From positions 620,001-684,000 of the forward strand of contig NZ_CP006764.1 of assembly GCF_000767055.1 (NCBI RefSeq): a stretch of DNA of 64,000 bases, in the 5' to 3' direction. The DNA comes from Corynebacterium doosanense CAU 212 = DSM 45436. Lineage in GTDB: Bacteria > Actinomycetota > Actinomycetes > Mycobacteriales > Mycobacteriaceae. Below, one piece after another: positions 8,733 through 18,496 of this stretch. Position numbers and translations under genes: made by a program. How positions within the stretch are numbered: the stretch's first letter is position 1; each line of letters begins with the position of its first letter. The notes under the pieces were generated by a model. The model saw only the letters and a program-made list of their open reading frames with translations. It was not told the DNA's origin and did not search any database.

Positions 8733-9874
8733 ATCGCCCAGACGCCTTCGGGGTCGTGGCCGAATCCGTCGGTGGGCTCCGCGCCGTCCGTGGTCTTGTT
8801 GATGAACATGCGCAGGATCCGGTCCATCTGCCGCGTCTCCGTGAGAAACGCGTCGTGGCCGACGGGGGAGACCACCTTGTACAGCCCCAGCAGGTTGCCC
8901 AGGTTGCGTGACAGGTGCTCCTGCTGGTGGAACGGGTAGAGGATGTCCGTGTCCACGCCGACGAGCATGGTGGGCACCGCGGAGGAGTACAACGCCTTGT
9001 TCATGCCGCCGCGGCCGCGGCCGGAGTCGTGGCGGTTGAGGGCTTCAGTGAGGGCGACGTAGGCGCCGGCGTCGAAACGTTCGACGAGCTTGATGCCCTG
9101 GTAGTCGAGGTAGCTGTCCACGGCAAATCGCTGGTCGGGGCGTCGATAAGCACCCAGGGGATTCTCGCCCTGCTGGGCGATGGTGCCGAAACGCTCGTCG
9201 ATCTCCATCTCGCCGCGGTACGTGAGGTGCGCGATGCGCCGGGCTGCCGCGAGACCCGTCACGGGGCCGCGGCAGATGTCGTAGTAGTCGCCGTCGTGCC
9301 AGTCCGGGTCACGGATGATCGCGGAGATCTGCGCCGACTGGATGCCGATCTGCCACGCCGAGGCCCGGGCGGAGACGGCGATGACACACGCCGCGTTGAG
9401 ATAGGTCGGGTACATGAGCGACCACTCCAGCGTGCGCGCGCCGCCCATCGAGCCGCCGATGATGCCGTGCACGTGGTAGATGCCCAGGGTCTCCAGGAAC
9501 TTGCGCTCCGCCTCCACCAGGTCGCGGATGGACAGCGCGGGGAAACGCGAACCCCAGGCACCGCCCTCGGGGTGCGGGGAGGAGGGGCCGGTCGAACCGT
9601 TGCAGCCGCCGAGCGCGTTGGTGCAGATGACGCACCAGCGGTCGGTGTCCAGGGCGAGGCCCGGGCCGATGAGGCCGTCCCACCAGGTGGCGGCGTCGCT
9701 GTCCCCGGTCAGGGCGTGCTCGACGACGAGGACGTTGTTGGCGTAGGCCGTCCCGCGGAACTCTCCGAAGCGCCGGTAGGCGATCTCCGCGCCCACGACG
9801 GTGGCGCCGGCCTCCGTGGGGAAGTCACCGATGGGGGTCCGGTGAAGTGTGCCCTGCTCGGCGAGGTACGCCAT
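8729..9874 (-). CDS. metX: Homoserine O-acetyltransferase MetX
   Basis: Alpha/beta-hydrolase-fold enzyme that transfers acetyl from acetyl-CoA to homoserine, the first committed step to methionine (381 aa). Seen: NNVLVVEHALTGDSDA (oxyanion region), the nucleophile elbow IIGGSMGGARTLEW with the catalytic serine, a late aspartate in VGVDTDILYPF, and the catalytic histidine in SPVGHDAFLTE near the C-terminus. The ATG has a strong ribosome site (GGAGGG, six bases upstream). An McbR-type box lies about 47 bp before the start. The partner enzyme MetY is encoded separately at 14.7-16.0 kb with a matching box. Confidence 0.95.
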   Translation of the reverse strand: MAYLAEQGTLHRTPIGDFPTEAGATVVGAEIAYRRFGEFRGTAYANNVLVVEHALTGDSDAATWWDGLIGPGLALDTDRWCVICTNALGGCNGSTGPSSPHPEGGAWGSRFPALSIRDLVEAERKFLETLGIYHVHGIIGGSMGGARTLEWSLMYPTYLNAACVIAVSARASAWQIGIQSAQISAIIRDPDWHDGDYYDICRGPVTGLAAARRIAHLTYRGEMEIDERFGTIAQQGENPLGAYRRPDQRFAVDSYLDYQGIKLVERFDAGAYVALTEALNRHDSGRGRGGMNKALYSSAVPTMLVGVDTDILYPFHQQEHLSRNLGNLLGLYKVVSPVGHDAFLTETRQMDRILRMFINKTTDGAEPTDGFGHDPEGVWAI

Positions 9875-9920
9875 GGATGTCCCTCCGGAAGATGTGACCG
9901 TTATGCGGCCTCAGTCTAAC

Positions 9921-9936
9921 TGGACAGCTCGGTCTA
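9921..9936. promoter_or_regulatory. McbR-type operator upstream of metX
   Basis: TGGAC-AGCTCG-GTCTA matches 9 of 10 fixed positions of TAGAC-N6-GTCTA, the published McbR consensus. It is centred about 54 bp upstream of the metX start codon. McbR represses sulfur amino-acid genes in corynebacteria, with S-adenosylhomocysteine as effector, so metX is an expected target. Confidence 0.75.
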
Positions 9937-10006
9937 AATCTACTTGGATTCATCCTCCGTCGAGCTGGATGGAGCCGTGGAGATGATCGCCGGCCGGGCG
10001 GGATTC

Positions 10007-10255
10007 TTAGACGGAATCCTGGGCCGGTGGCGTGGACTGCTCCGCGTGCGCGCGGCTCTCCCGCCTGGCGCGGATGAAATACCAGGTGACCAGGATGAGG
10101 AGGAAGAGGCCGGCTGCTACGGCGAGGAACGTGGACATGAGGACGATGGTGTTGCGAGGTTCGTCGTGGAAGATCATCGTGATCGTCGTGGCGAAAAAGA
10201 GGGCGGCAAAGACGGTGATCAGCCAGTTTCGTTTGGTGTGTTCCGCAAAGTTCAT
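10007..10255 (-). CDS. Small two-helix membrane protein, unknown function
   Basis: An 82-residue protein with two hydrophobic segments (about residues 10-26 and 36-61) joined by a short loop (HDEPRNT), then a charged, Arg-rich tail ending in STPPAQ. I do not recognise the family. It is supported as a gene by the minus-strand hexamer TATTAT (10263-10268) ending seven bases before its ATG, the leaderless pattern repeated across this window. It is divergent from norB and could share regulation with it, though 221 bp separate the starts. From its stop to the metX start (9875-10006) I see only the McbR-type box and no further gene. Confidence 0.6.
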   Translation of the reverse strand: MNFAEHTKRNWLITVFAALFFATTITMIFHDEPRNTIVLMSTFLAVAAGLFLLILVTWYFIRARRESRAHAEQSTPPAQDSV

Positions 10256-10354
10256 GGCCTGAATAATACGGCAAAAGCTGTGGATAAAAATTTCCCCGGT
10301 GGGGGGGTGTGGCCCGGTGTCCTTAATTCGGGGTTAGCCGGAAGTCGCGTGGTT

Positions 10355-10383
10355 GATAAAACACGGCTTTATCCGGTCATAAT
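10355..10383. promoter_or_regulatory. norB promoter region with inverted repeat
   Basis: GATAAA-N7-TTTATC (10355-10373) is an inverted repeat immediately upstream of a -10-like CATAAT (10378-10383). It overlaps where the -35 and spacer of that promoter would be. The transcript would have a leader of about 85 bases ending in a ribosome site (AGGAAG). A nitric-oxide or redox-sensing repressor is an obvious candidate, but the repeat does not match any operator I can name. The rest of 10256-10476 shows no gene. Confidence 0.4.
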
Positions 10384-10476
10384 CGACGCAGGCGGGTGAA
10401 CCCGCAATGATTCACGTGCCGAGGCCAAACATGAACCTGGCCTCGACACGCACCGACGAGACAGGAAGAATCAGAA

Positions 10477-12975
10477 ATGGCCACCGTAACCAGCGAGAAC
10501 CGCAGCAGACCGGTTCTCAACATGAGCAGTGCGTGGGTCCAGGGCGTCGCCCTGGTCATGCTGCTCGGCTTCTGTGTGATGGGATTCCTGGCGTACCGCA
10601 CGTACGACGCCTCGATGCCCCAGCCGAAGCAGATCGTCTCCGAGTCCACGGGTGAGACAGTTCTCACAGGCGAGGAGATCACCCGCGGCCAGGCACTGTT
10701 CCAGTCGCGAGGTCTTCAGCAGTACGGATCCGTCCTCGGGCACGGCGCCTACCTTGGCCCCGACTACACCGCCGAGTACCTCCGCCTCAGCCTCGAATTC
10801 GCGGAGGAGAACACCGACGCTGCGGCCCTCCCAGAGGACGTCACCCCGGAAGAGGCCGTCATCGAGGAGTTCCGTACCAACCGGTACAACGAAGAAACCG
10901 GCGTGCTCGAGTGGACAGACAATCAGGTCGCAGCTTTCGAGGAGATCCAGGGTTACTACGCCGACTACTTCGGGCACAGCTCCGGAGAGAGCGGCCTTCC
11001 CTCCAACTTCATCACCGACGAGCAGGACATCCACGATCTCACGGGATTCTTCGCCTGGACCTCGTGGGCGGCGGCGGCCGAGCGTCCGAACCTGGACTAC
11101 TCCTACACCAACAACTGGCCGTCGGAGCCACGGGTCGATAACCACCCGACCGCCGACATCGTCGTCTGGTCCGTGCTCTCCCTCATCGCCCTCATCGGCG
11201 GCACGGGTCTGATCTTCGCCATCTACGGCCGCTGGTCGCAGTCCATGGGATGGCACGCCTCCGAAACGCCCAACCTCGACTTCAATCAGCCCGGCGAGGT
11301 CGGCCTGACCAAGTCGCAGAAGGTCATCGCCTGGTTCATCCTCGTGGTCGCCTTCCTGTTCATGATTCAGGCGCTGCTCGGTGCCGCGAGCAACCACTAC
11401 CGGGTGGAACTCACCGGGTTCTTCGGCATCCCGCTCCAGGAGCTCTTGCCCTACAACGTGACCCGCACCTGGCATGTGCAGCTCTCGCTGCTCTGGCCGG
11501 CCGCGGGACTGCTCGCTGCAGGGTTGTTCCTTGCCCCGTTCATCTCCAAGAAGGAGCCGGTCAGACAGCACTGGCTGTCCTGGGCTCTGCTCGGGGCGCT
11601 CGCCTTCGTGGTCTTCGGTTCCCTGCTCTTCGAGTGGCTGTCCGTCATGGGCTACGTCGAGGAGGGCACCCTGTTCTCCCAGCAGTGGGAATACCTTGAT
11701 CTGCCGCGCTTCTTCCAGATCCTCCTGACGGTGGGCATGTTCCTCTGGATCTTCATGATCTACCGAATCCTCCGCGGGCGGCTGAAGACCGAGCACAAGT
11801 CGAACATGCCGTGGTTGTTCTTCTTCTCAGGTCTGACCATCCCGGGTTTCTATGCCGTCGGAATGCTCGCTGGCTCCGAGACGCACCTCTCCGTCGCCGA
11901 ATTCTGGCGCTTCTGGGTCGTCCACCTCTGGGTGGAGGACTTCCTCGAGCTGTTCACCACGATCATGGTCGCGTACGTCTTCGTGCTCCTCGGCGTGATC
12001 CGCGAGAAGATCGCCCTGGGCATCGTCTTCCTCGACATCATCCTCTACTCCGTCGGCGGCGTCCTGGGTACAATGCACCACCTGTACTTCTCCGGCACGC
12101 CGGTCGAGCACATGGCGTTGGGCGCGTTCTTCTCCGCCGCCGAGGTGATTCCGCTGACACTGCTCACGGTGGAGGCGTGGACGTTCATGCAGCTCGGCTC
12201 CCGCCAGCGCGCAGGCACCGAGCGGCCCTTCCCGCACCGCTGGGCAGTGCTCTTCCTCGTGTCGGTGGGCTTCTGGAACTTCCTCGGAGCCGGCGTCTTC
12301 GGCTTCCTGGTCAACCTCCCGATCGTCTCCTATTACCAGATCGGCACGGCGCTCACCGCCAACCATGCACACGGCGCGATGATGGGCGTCTACGGCTTCC
12401 TCGTCATCGGCTTGGCGACGTTCGCCCTGCGCTACCTGATGCCCAGCGACAAATGGTCCGACAAGCTCGCCGCGTGGGCATTCTGGCTGCAGAACATTGG
12501 CCTCCTGTGGATGGTGGTCATCGCCCTGCTCCCGCTCGGCATCATGCAGCTCTACGAGTCCGTCTCCTCCGGCTACGTCGAGTCGCGCTCCCTCGGTTAC
12601 CTCACCGAGCCGGGCAATGCCATCATGGAGTGGCTGCGCATGCCGGGTGACGTCCTGTTCCTCGCGGGCATCGTCCCCTTCATCATCATGGCCTACCGCG
12701 GAATTCGTTACAGCCACCTTGTGCCCACCGTCGATGAATTCCCCACTGATCCGCTGTTCACGGTGATCACGCCCGAGAACGCAGACGGCCTCGTGGCGAT
12801 CGACGAGCGGGGAGCGCTCGTGCGCCAGGAGGACCCCAACGCCGGTCGTGGCGACTCCGCTAGTACGGCCCCCCGCGAGCCCGACTTCGACACCAGGACA
12901 AAATGGGACAAGACGTACTCGTCCGACAGCCGCGTGAAGCCGGGAAACAGCGACGACGGCAGAAGGGACGAGTAG
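10477..12975 (+). CDS. norB: Quinol-dependent nitric oxide reductase (qNOR)
   Basis: Single-subunit membrane enzyme that reduces 2 NO to N2O with electrons from menaquinol (832 aa). Member of the haem-copper oxidase superfamily, used for NO detoxification. An N-terminal helix and a large extracytoplasmic domain (about residues 40-225) precede about 13 helices. Haem and FeB ligands are visible: WHVQLSLLW (H333), HLWVEDFLELF (H483, with E487 at the FeB-site glutamate), MHHLYFSGTP (H534/H535) and NHAHGAMMG (H630/H632). The ATG has AGGAAG as ribosome site. It is first in a three-gene operon with a cysteine-cluster membrane protein (7 bp downstream) and an SPFH protein. The hydrophilic C-terminal tail (about 775-832) is longer than usual. 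Confidence 0.93.
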   Translation: MATVTSENRSRPVLNMSSAWVQGVALVMLLGFCVMGFLAYRTYDASMPQPKQIVSESTGETVLTGEEITRGQALFQSRGLQQYGSVLGHGAYLGPDYTAEYLRLSLEFAEENTDAAALPEDVTPEEAVIEEFRTNRYNEETGVLEWTDNQVAAFEEIQGYYADYFGHSSGESGLPSNFITDEQDIHDLTGFFAWTSWAAAAERPNLDYSYTNNWPSEPRVDNHPTADIVVWSVLSLIALIGGTGLIFAIYGRWSQSMGWHASETPNLDFNQPGEVGLTKSQKVIAWFILVVAFLFMIQALLGAASNHYRVELTGFFGIPLQELLPYNVTRTWHVQLSLLWPAAGLLAAGLFLAPFISKKEPVRQHWLSWALLGALAFVVFGSLLFEWLSVMGYVEEGTLFSQQWEYLDLPRFFQILLTVGMFLWIFMIYRILRGRLKTEHKSNMPWLFFFSGLTIPGFYAVGMLAGSETHLSVAEFWRFWVVHLWVEDFLELFTTIMVAYVFVLLGVIREKIALGIVFLDIILYSVGGVLGTMHHLYFSGTPVEHMALGAFFSAAEVIPLTLLTVEAWTFMQLGSRQRAGTERPFPHRWAVLFLVSVGFWNFLGAGVFGFLVNLPIVSYYQIGTALTANHAHGAMMGVYGFLVIGLATFALRYLMPSDKWSDKLAAWAFWLQNIGLLWMVVIALLPLGIMQLYESVSSGYVESRSLGYLTEPGNAIMEWLRMPGDVLFLAGIVPFIIMAYRGIRYSHLVPTVDEFPTDPLFTVITPENADGLVAIDERGALVRQEDPNAGRGDSASTAPREPDFDTRTKWDKTYSSDSRVKPGNSDDGRRDE

Positions 12976-12982
12976 CTCCGCC

Positions 12983-13609
12983 ATGGACGCACCAGGAATC
13001 TTCACCCTGCTGGCGGCCGGGTACGCGATCGTGCTGCTCGCCGTCGGCTGGGGGTTCGACCGGATGGCCGAGCGGACCTCGCAACGCTCGACCACCCTGC
13101 AGACCGGGAACTTCACCTACCTGGAGTCCCACGACGCCTGGAAGTGCCCCGAGGATCAGCTGCTGTGGCCGACGAGCTACGACCCGGACAACCGCGTCAT
13201 GCGTTACCGCGCCCAGCCGTCGGTGTGCAACGCGTGTCCCGTCAAAGAGACATGCACCGTCACGCCGCACGGGCGGGAGGTCACCAGACAGCTTGATCCG
13301 TGGCCGCACTCCGACTCCGGCCGTTTCCACCGTGGGATCGCGCTCGCCGTGGTCATCATGGGCCTGATACTTCCCCTGACCTCGCTGATCACCGGCCACA
13401 ACCTGACGGAGGTGCTTGTCACCATCGGCGTGATCGTCGTGGTCTTCGGCGCGGGAATCATCCCGCTGGCGAGGCATCTCTGGAACACCCCGTCCAACGC
13501 CCCGGTCACCCACCTTCCCGAACGCACTGACCGGGAAGCGGTGGTCGAGGCCGCCATTGACCGCTATTCGCGGACGTTCGGTTCAGACCGACGTATCTCC
13601 AAGGAGTAG
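12983..13609 (+). CDS. Membrane protein with a four-cysteine cluster, norB operon
   Basis: A 208-residue protein I cannot assign to a named family. An N-terminal helix (about residues 7-25) is followed by a soluble loop with KCP (C55) and VCNACPVKETC (C82, C85, C91), a CxxC-x5-C pattern likely to bind zinc or an Fe-S cluster. Two more helices (about 117-138 and 142-162) and a charged tail ending in RRISKE complete it. The segment MRYRAQPSVCNACPVKETC resembles the cysteine motif near the C-terminus of IS1182-type DDE transposases, but nothing else of a transposase is present. It lies 7 bp after norB and 10 bp before the SPFH gene, so a role in NO reductase assembly or protection is inferred from context. 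Confidence 0.7.
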   Translation: MDAPGIFTLLAAGYAIVLLAVGWGFDRMAERTSQRSTTLQTGNFTYLESHDAWKCPEDQLLWPTSYDPDNRVMRYRAQPSVCNACPVKETCTVTPHGREVTRQLDPWPHSDSGRFHRGIALAVVIMGLILPLTSLITGHNLTEVLVTIGVIVVVFGAGIIPLARHLWNTPSNAPVTHLPERTDREAVVEAAIDRYSRTFGSDRRISKE

Positions 13610-13619
13610 TTGAACCCCC

Positions 13620-14411
13620 ATGACCGCATTTGTCTTCTGGCCGATTGTCATCGGCATCATCGTGACACTGATCGCCGTTGCCCTTTCCTACTCCCTGAAG
13701 ATCATCAAGGAGTACGAGCGGGGGGTGACCTTCCGCTTCGGCCACGTGAGACCCCTCATGCAGCCGGGAGTCCACTTCCTGTTCCCCCTGGTGGACAAAC
13801 TCGAGCGGATTGAACTGCGTGTGGTCACCCTGACGATCCCGCCCCAGGAGATCATCTCCAAGGACAACGTCTCCGTCCGGGTCAACGCCGTGGTGATGTT
13901 CGAGGTGACCGACCCGGTCAAGGCCGTGCTGGAGGTGGAGAACTACGCGGTGGCGACTTCGCAGATTGCGCAGACGACGTTGCGTTCACTCCTGGGACGC
14001 GCAAGTCTGGATGATCTGCTCGCGCACCGCGAAGCACTCAACGAGGATCTCGCGCGGATCATCAACTCGCAGACGGAACGCTGGGGTGTGCTCACGCGCA
14101 TCGTGGAGATCAAGGACGTGGAGATCCCCGAGATGATGCAGCGGGCCCTCGCGCGGGAGGCCGAAGCCGAGCGTGAGCGCCGCGCGAAAGTCATCTCGGC
14201 GCACGGCGAGCTGCAGTCCTCGCAGGAGCTCAGGGAGGCCGCGGAGGAACTGTCCAAGTCGCCCGCCGCGCTTCAGCTCCGCTACCTTCAGACCGTGCTG
14301 GAACTCGGCGCCGACCAGAACTCCACCATCGTGTTCCCGCTGCCCATCGACATCATGGGCGGGTTCATGGAGCACCTGGGGTCGATGAGGAAGACTGAAC
14401 CGCAGAACTAG
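13620..14411 (+). CDS. SPFH/band-7 (slipin-type) membrane scaffold protein
   Basis: A 263-residue stomatin/prohibitin-family protein. An N-terminal membrane anchor (about residues 5-27) precedes the SPFH domain (EYERGVTFRFGHVRPLMQPG, then PPQEIISKDNVSVRVNAVV) and an Ala/Glu-rich coiled-coil helix (about 175-225, ALAREAEAERERRAKV). Such proteins oligomerise on the inner face of the membrane and organise microdomains or chaperone membrane complexes. It is the last gene of the norB operon, 10 bp after the cysteine-cluster protein; the ATG gives MTAFVFWP. The context suggests it helps house or assemble the NO reductase, which is inference. Confidence 0.88.
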   Translation: MTAFVFWPIVIGIIVTLIAVALSYSLKIIKEYERGVTFRFGHVRPLMQPGVHFLFPLVDKLERIELRVVTLTIPPQEIISKDNVSVRVNAVVMFEVTDPVKAVLEVENYAVATSQIAQTTLRSLLGRASLDDLLAHREALNEDLARIINSQTERWGVLTRIVEIKDVEIPEMMQRALAREAEAERERRAKVISAHGELQSSQELREAAEELSKSPAALQLRYLQTVLELGADQNSTIVFPLPIDIMGGFMEHLGSMRKTEPQN

Positions 14412-14432
14412 AGGCCCCCGGCCAGAGCGCAC

Positions 14433-14488
14433 GGCCCCCGGATCAGACAGGTGGAGAGATTCTGCCTAGCTGGTAAATCCGGGGGGCC
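14433..14488. terminator. GC-rich inverted repeat between the SPFH operon and the small peptide gene
   Basis: GGCCCCCGGAT (14433-14443) pairs with ATCCGGGGGGCC (14477-14488), one bulged G, leaving a loop of about 33 bases. A second copy of GGCCCCCGG at 14413-14421 offers an alternative partner. It lies between the convergent SPFH operon and the minus-strand small peptide gene and may end both transcripts. There is no clear U-tract, so factor-independent termination is uncertain. Confidence 0.5.
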
Positions 14489-14496
14489 TTAGCCGA

Positions 14497-14583
14497 TCAG
14501 AACGGGACGCCGAAGAGCATGGGCAGGAAGATGAAAACGATGCCGAGCGGGCCGGAGGAAAGAAGGAGAAGATCTTCGAGCAT
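14497..14583 (-). CDS. Putative 28-residue hydrophobic peptide with a strong ribosome site
   Basis: A short open frame of 28 codons: MLEDLLLLSSGPLG followed by IVFIFLPMLFGVPF and a stop. Apart from E3 and D4 it is wholly hydrophobic and could form one membrane helix. Its main support is a near-perfect ribosome site, AAGGAG six bases before the ATG, which is unusual here where many genes have none. It lies 90 bp downstream of metY on the same strand. The ribosome site can pair with an upstream ACUCCU-CG (plus-strand 14613-14620) or with a CUCCUUC inside the gene (14562-14568). No homologue is known to me. It could be a membrane micropeptide, a type I toxin-like peptide, or a chance frame. Confidence 0.5.
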   Translation of the reverse strand: MLEDLLLLSSGPLGIVFIFLPMLFGVPF

Positions 14584-14673
14584 GGGGAACTCCTTCGAGG
14601 TGAGAGGGGCGGCGAGGAGTATTCGCCTACCTCAGCAATCTCTCCCCGCCCGACCCGCGTTACGCGGTGCAGG

Positions 14674-15987
14674 CTAGATCGCCGCGAACCCACGCTCGAG
14701 ATCCGCGATGATGTCGTCGATGTTCTCGATGCCCACCGAGAGCCGGATGGTGCCCTGGGTGATGCCGGCGCGCTTCAGGCCGGCCTCGTCGGACTGGGAG
14801 TGCGTGGTGGACGCGGGGTGCACCACGAGCGAACGCACGTCGCCGATGTTGGCGAGGTTGGAGTGCAGTTTCAGGGCGTCGATGAAGGCCCACGCAGTCT
14901 CGCGGCCGCCGTCAACCTCGAAGGTGAGCACCGAGCCGGTGTACTTCAGACCCAGCTTCTCCTTCACCGGGTACCAGGGGGAGGATTCCAGCCCGGCGAA
15001 GCTCACCTGCGTGACCTTCTCGTGGGCGTCGAGGAATCGGGCCACCTTGACGGCGTTCTCGTTGTGTTTCTCCACGCGCAGGCTCAACGTGTCCAGGCCC
15101 TGCAACGACACCCAGGCGTTGAAGGGGGAGATGGCGGCGCCGGTGTCGCGCAGCCAGCCGGCGCGTGCCTTGAGGGCGAAGGCGGGCGCGCCGAGATCGG
15201 CGTACTTCAGGCCGTGGTAGGCGGGGTCGGGGGTGACGAAGTACGGGAAGACCGGCTCGCCGTCGCGCACGACGGCCCAGTCGAACCTGCCGCCGTCGAC
15301 GATGACTCCACCAATGGCCGCGCCGTTGCCGGTGTAGAACTTGGTCAGCGAGTTGACCACGATGTCGGCACCGAGCTCCAGCGGGCGCACCACCGCGGCC
15401 GTGGCCACGGTGTTGTCCACGATGAGCGGCACCTGGTTCGCGTGGGCCACCTCGGCAATGGCCGGGATGTCCAGGACATCCGCCTGCGGATTGCCGAAGG
15501 TCTCCCCGTAAAACGCCCTGGTGTTGGGGCGCACCGCATTCTGCCAGGACTGCGGGTCGTCGGGGTTGTCCACGAAGGTGAACTCGATGCCGAGGCGCGG
15601 CAGGGTGTGTTGGAAGAGCGTCTCCGTGCCGCCGTAGAGGCGCGGGGAGGTGACGATGTGGTCGCCCGCCGAGGCCAGGGTCGCGATGGCCGCGTGCTCG
15701 GCGGCCATGCCCGAGGCGAACGCGGTCGCGGCGACTCCACCCTCCAGGGAGGCGAGGCGGGCCTCGAGCGCGTCCTGGGTGGGGTTGGTGATGCGGGTGT
15801 AGATCGGGCCCGGGTCGGAGAGGTTGAAGCGGTTGGCCGCGTGCTCCGCGTCGTTGAAGACGTAGGACGTGGTCATATGAATGGGCTGGTTGCGGGATCC
15901 GGCGTCGGAGTCGACGGACTGCCCGGCATGGATCGAACGGGTCTCGAAGGACCACTCGGCGGCGTTGGAGTTGTCGTACTGAGGCAT
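14674..15987 (-). CDS. metY: O-acetylhomoserine sulfhydrylase MetY
   Basis: PLP enzyme of the Cys/Met metabolism family (437 aa) that makes homocysteine from O-acetylhomoserine and sulfide by direct sulfhydrylation. Seen: ETRSIHAGQS at the N-terminus, the cofactor region ASAGDHIVTSPRLYGGTETL, the Asp-bearing PLIVDNTVATAAVVRPLELG, the PLP lysine in VVNSLTKFYTGNG, and the C-terminal SLVVHPASTTHSQ. I start at ATG 15987 (MPQYDNSNAAEW), the family's usual N-terminus; an in-frame ATG 126 bases earlier gives a non-homologous extension running through the operator. It has no clear ribosome site. A strong McbR-type box lies about 87 bp upstream. Confidence 0.95.
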   Translation of the reverse strand: MPQYDNSNAAEWSFETRSIHAGQSVDSDAGSRNQPIHMTTSYVFNDAEHAANRFNLSDPGPIYTRITNPTQDALEARLASLEGGVAATAFASGMAAEHAAIATLASAGDHIVTSPRLYGGTETLFQHTLPRLGIEFTFVDNPDDPQSWQNAVRPNTRAFYGETFGNPQADVLDIPAIAEVAHANQVPLIVDNTVATAAVVRPLELGADIVVNSLTKFYTGNGAAIGGVIVDGGRFDWAVVRDGEPVFPYFVTPDPAYHGLKYADLGAPAFALKARAGWLRDTGAAISPFNAWVSLQGLDTLSLRVEKHNENAVKVARFLDAHEKVTQVSFAGLESSPWYPVKEKLGLKYTGSVLTFEVDGGRETAWAFIDALKLHSNLANIGDVRSLVVHPASTTHSQSDEAGLKRAGITQGTIRLSVGIENIDDIIADLERGFAAI

Positions 15988-16073
15988 GGCTGTGAGGTTA
16001 GGCAGGCTCTCAAGCCTTGTTAAGCACCTCTGGCGTGACGACGCCATCACCAGTACATACGCATGAATAAAAT

Positions 16074-16089
16074 TAGACCGAGCGGTCTC
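16074..16089. promoter_or_regulatory. McbR-type operator upstream of metY
   Basis: TAGAC-CGAGCG-GTCTC matches 9 of 10 fixed positions of the McbR consensus TAGAC-N6-GTCTA. It sits 87 bp upstream of the metY start codon, in the short space shared with the end of icd. This is the same class of site as at metX (9921-9936), so the two enzymes of the acetyl-homoserine route are predicted to be co-repressed. Confidence 0.75.
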
Positions 16090-16115
16090 TTTCGGGTGAG
16101 GGCCGCACAACAAAT

Positions 16116-16140
16116 CCCCGTCCTCACGGAGAGGGCGGGG
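16116..16140 (-). terminator. Intrinsic terminator of icd
   Basis: On the minus strand CCCCG-C-CCT and AGG-A-CGGGG form a stem with one mismatch around a seven-base loop, followed by ATTTGTTGT. It begins 14 bases after the icd stop codon and precedes the metY operator. Confidence 0.7.
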
Positions 16141-16154
16141 ACTGGCTGGGTCAG

Positions 16155-18344
<2,190 letters not shown>

Positions 18345-18496
18345 AATTTCTCCCTATGAGTTAGCAAATGTTTTCCTCTACCATACCGCGCAACCCGCGA
18401 TCCAGCAGAACGGCCGTACCGTTAGCGCCGGGCCGGGGAACCGCTTCCGGCCATCTGACGTGCGTCGGAGGGGTCGCCGGGGTACGGTACGCCGCT

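Noticed and set aside
10323..10341. A DtxR-like iron box upstream of norB
   Set aside because: TTAATTCGGGGTTAGCC shares only scattered bases with the 19-bp DtxR consensus and has no dyad symmetry.
15988..16113. Upstream ATG extending metY by 42 residues
   Set aside because: The extension runs through the promoter region just downstream of the McbR-type operator and is unlike any MetY N-terminus.
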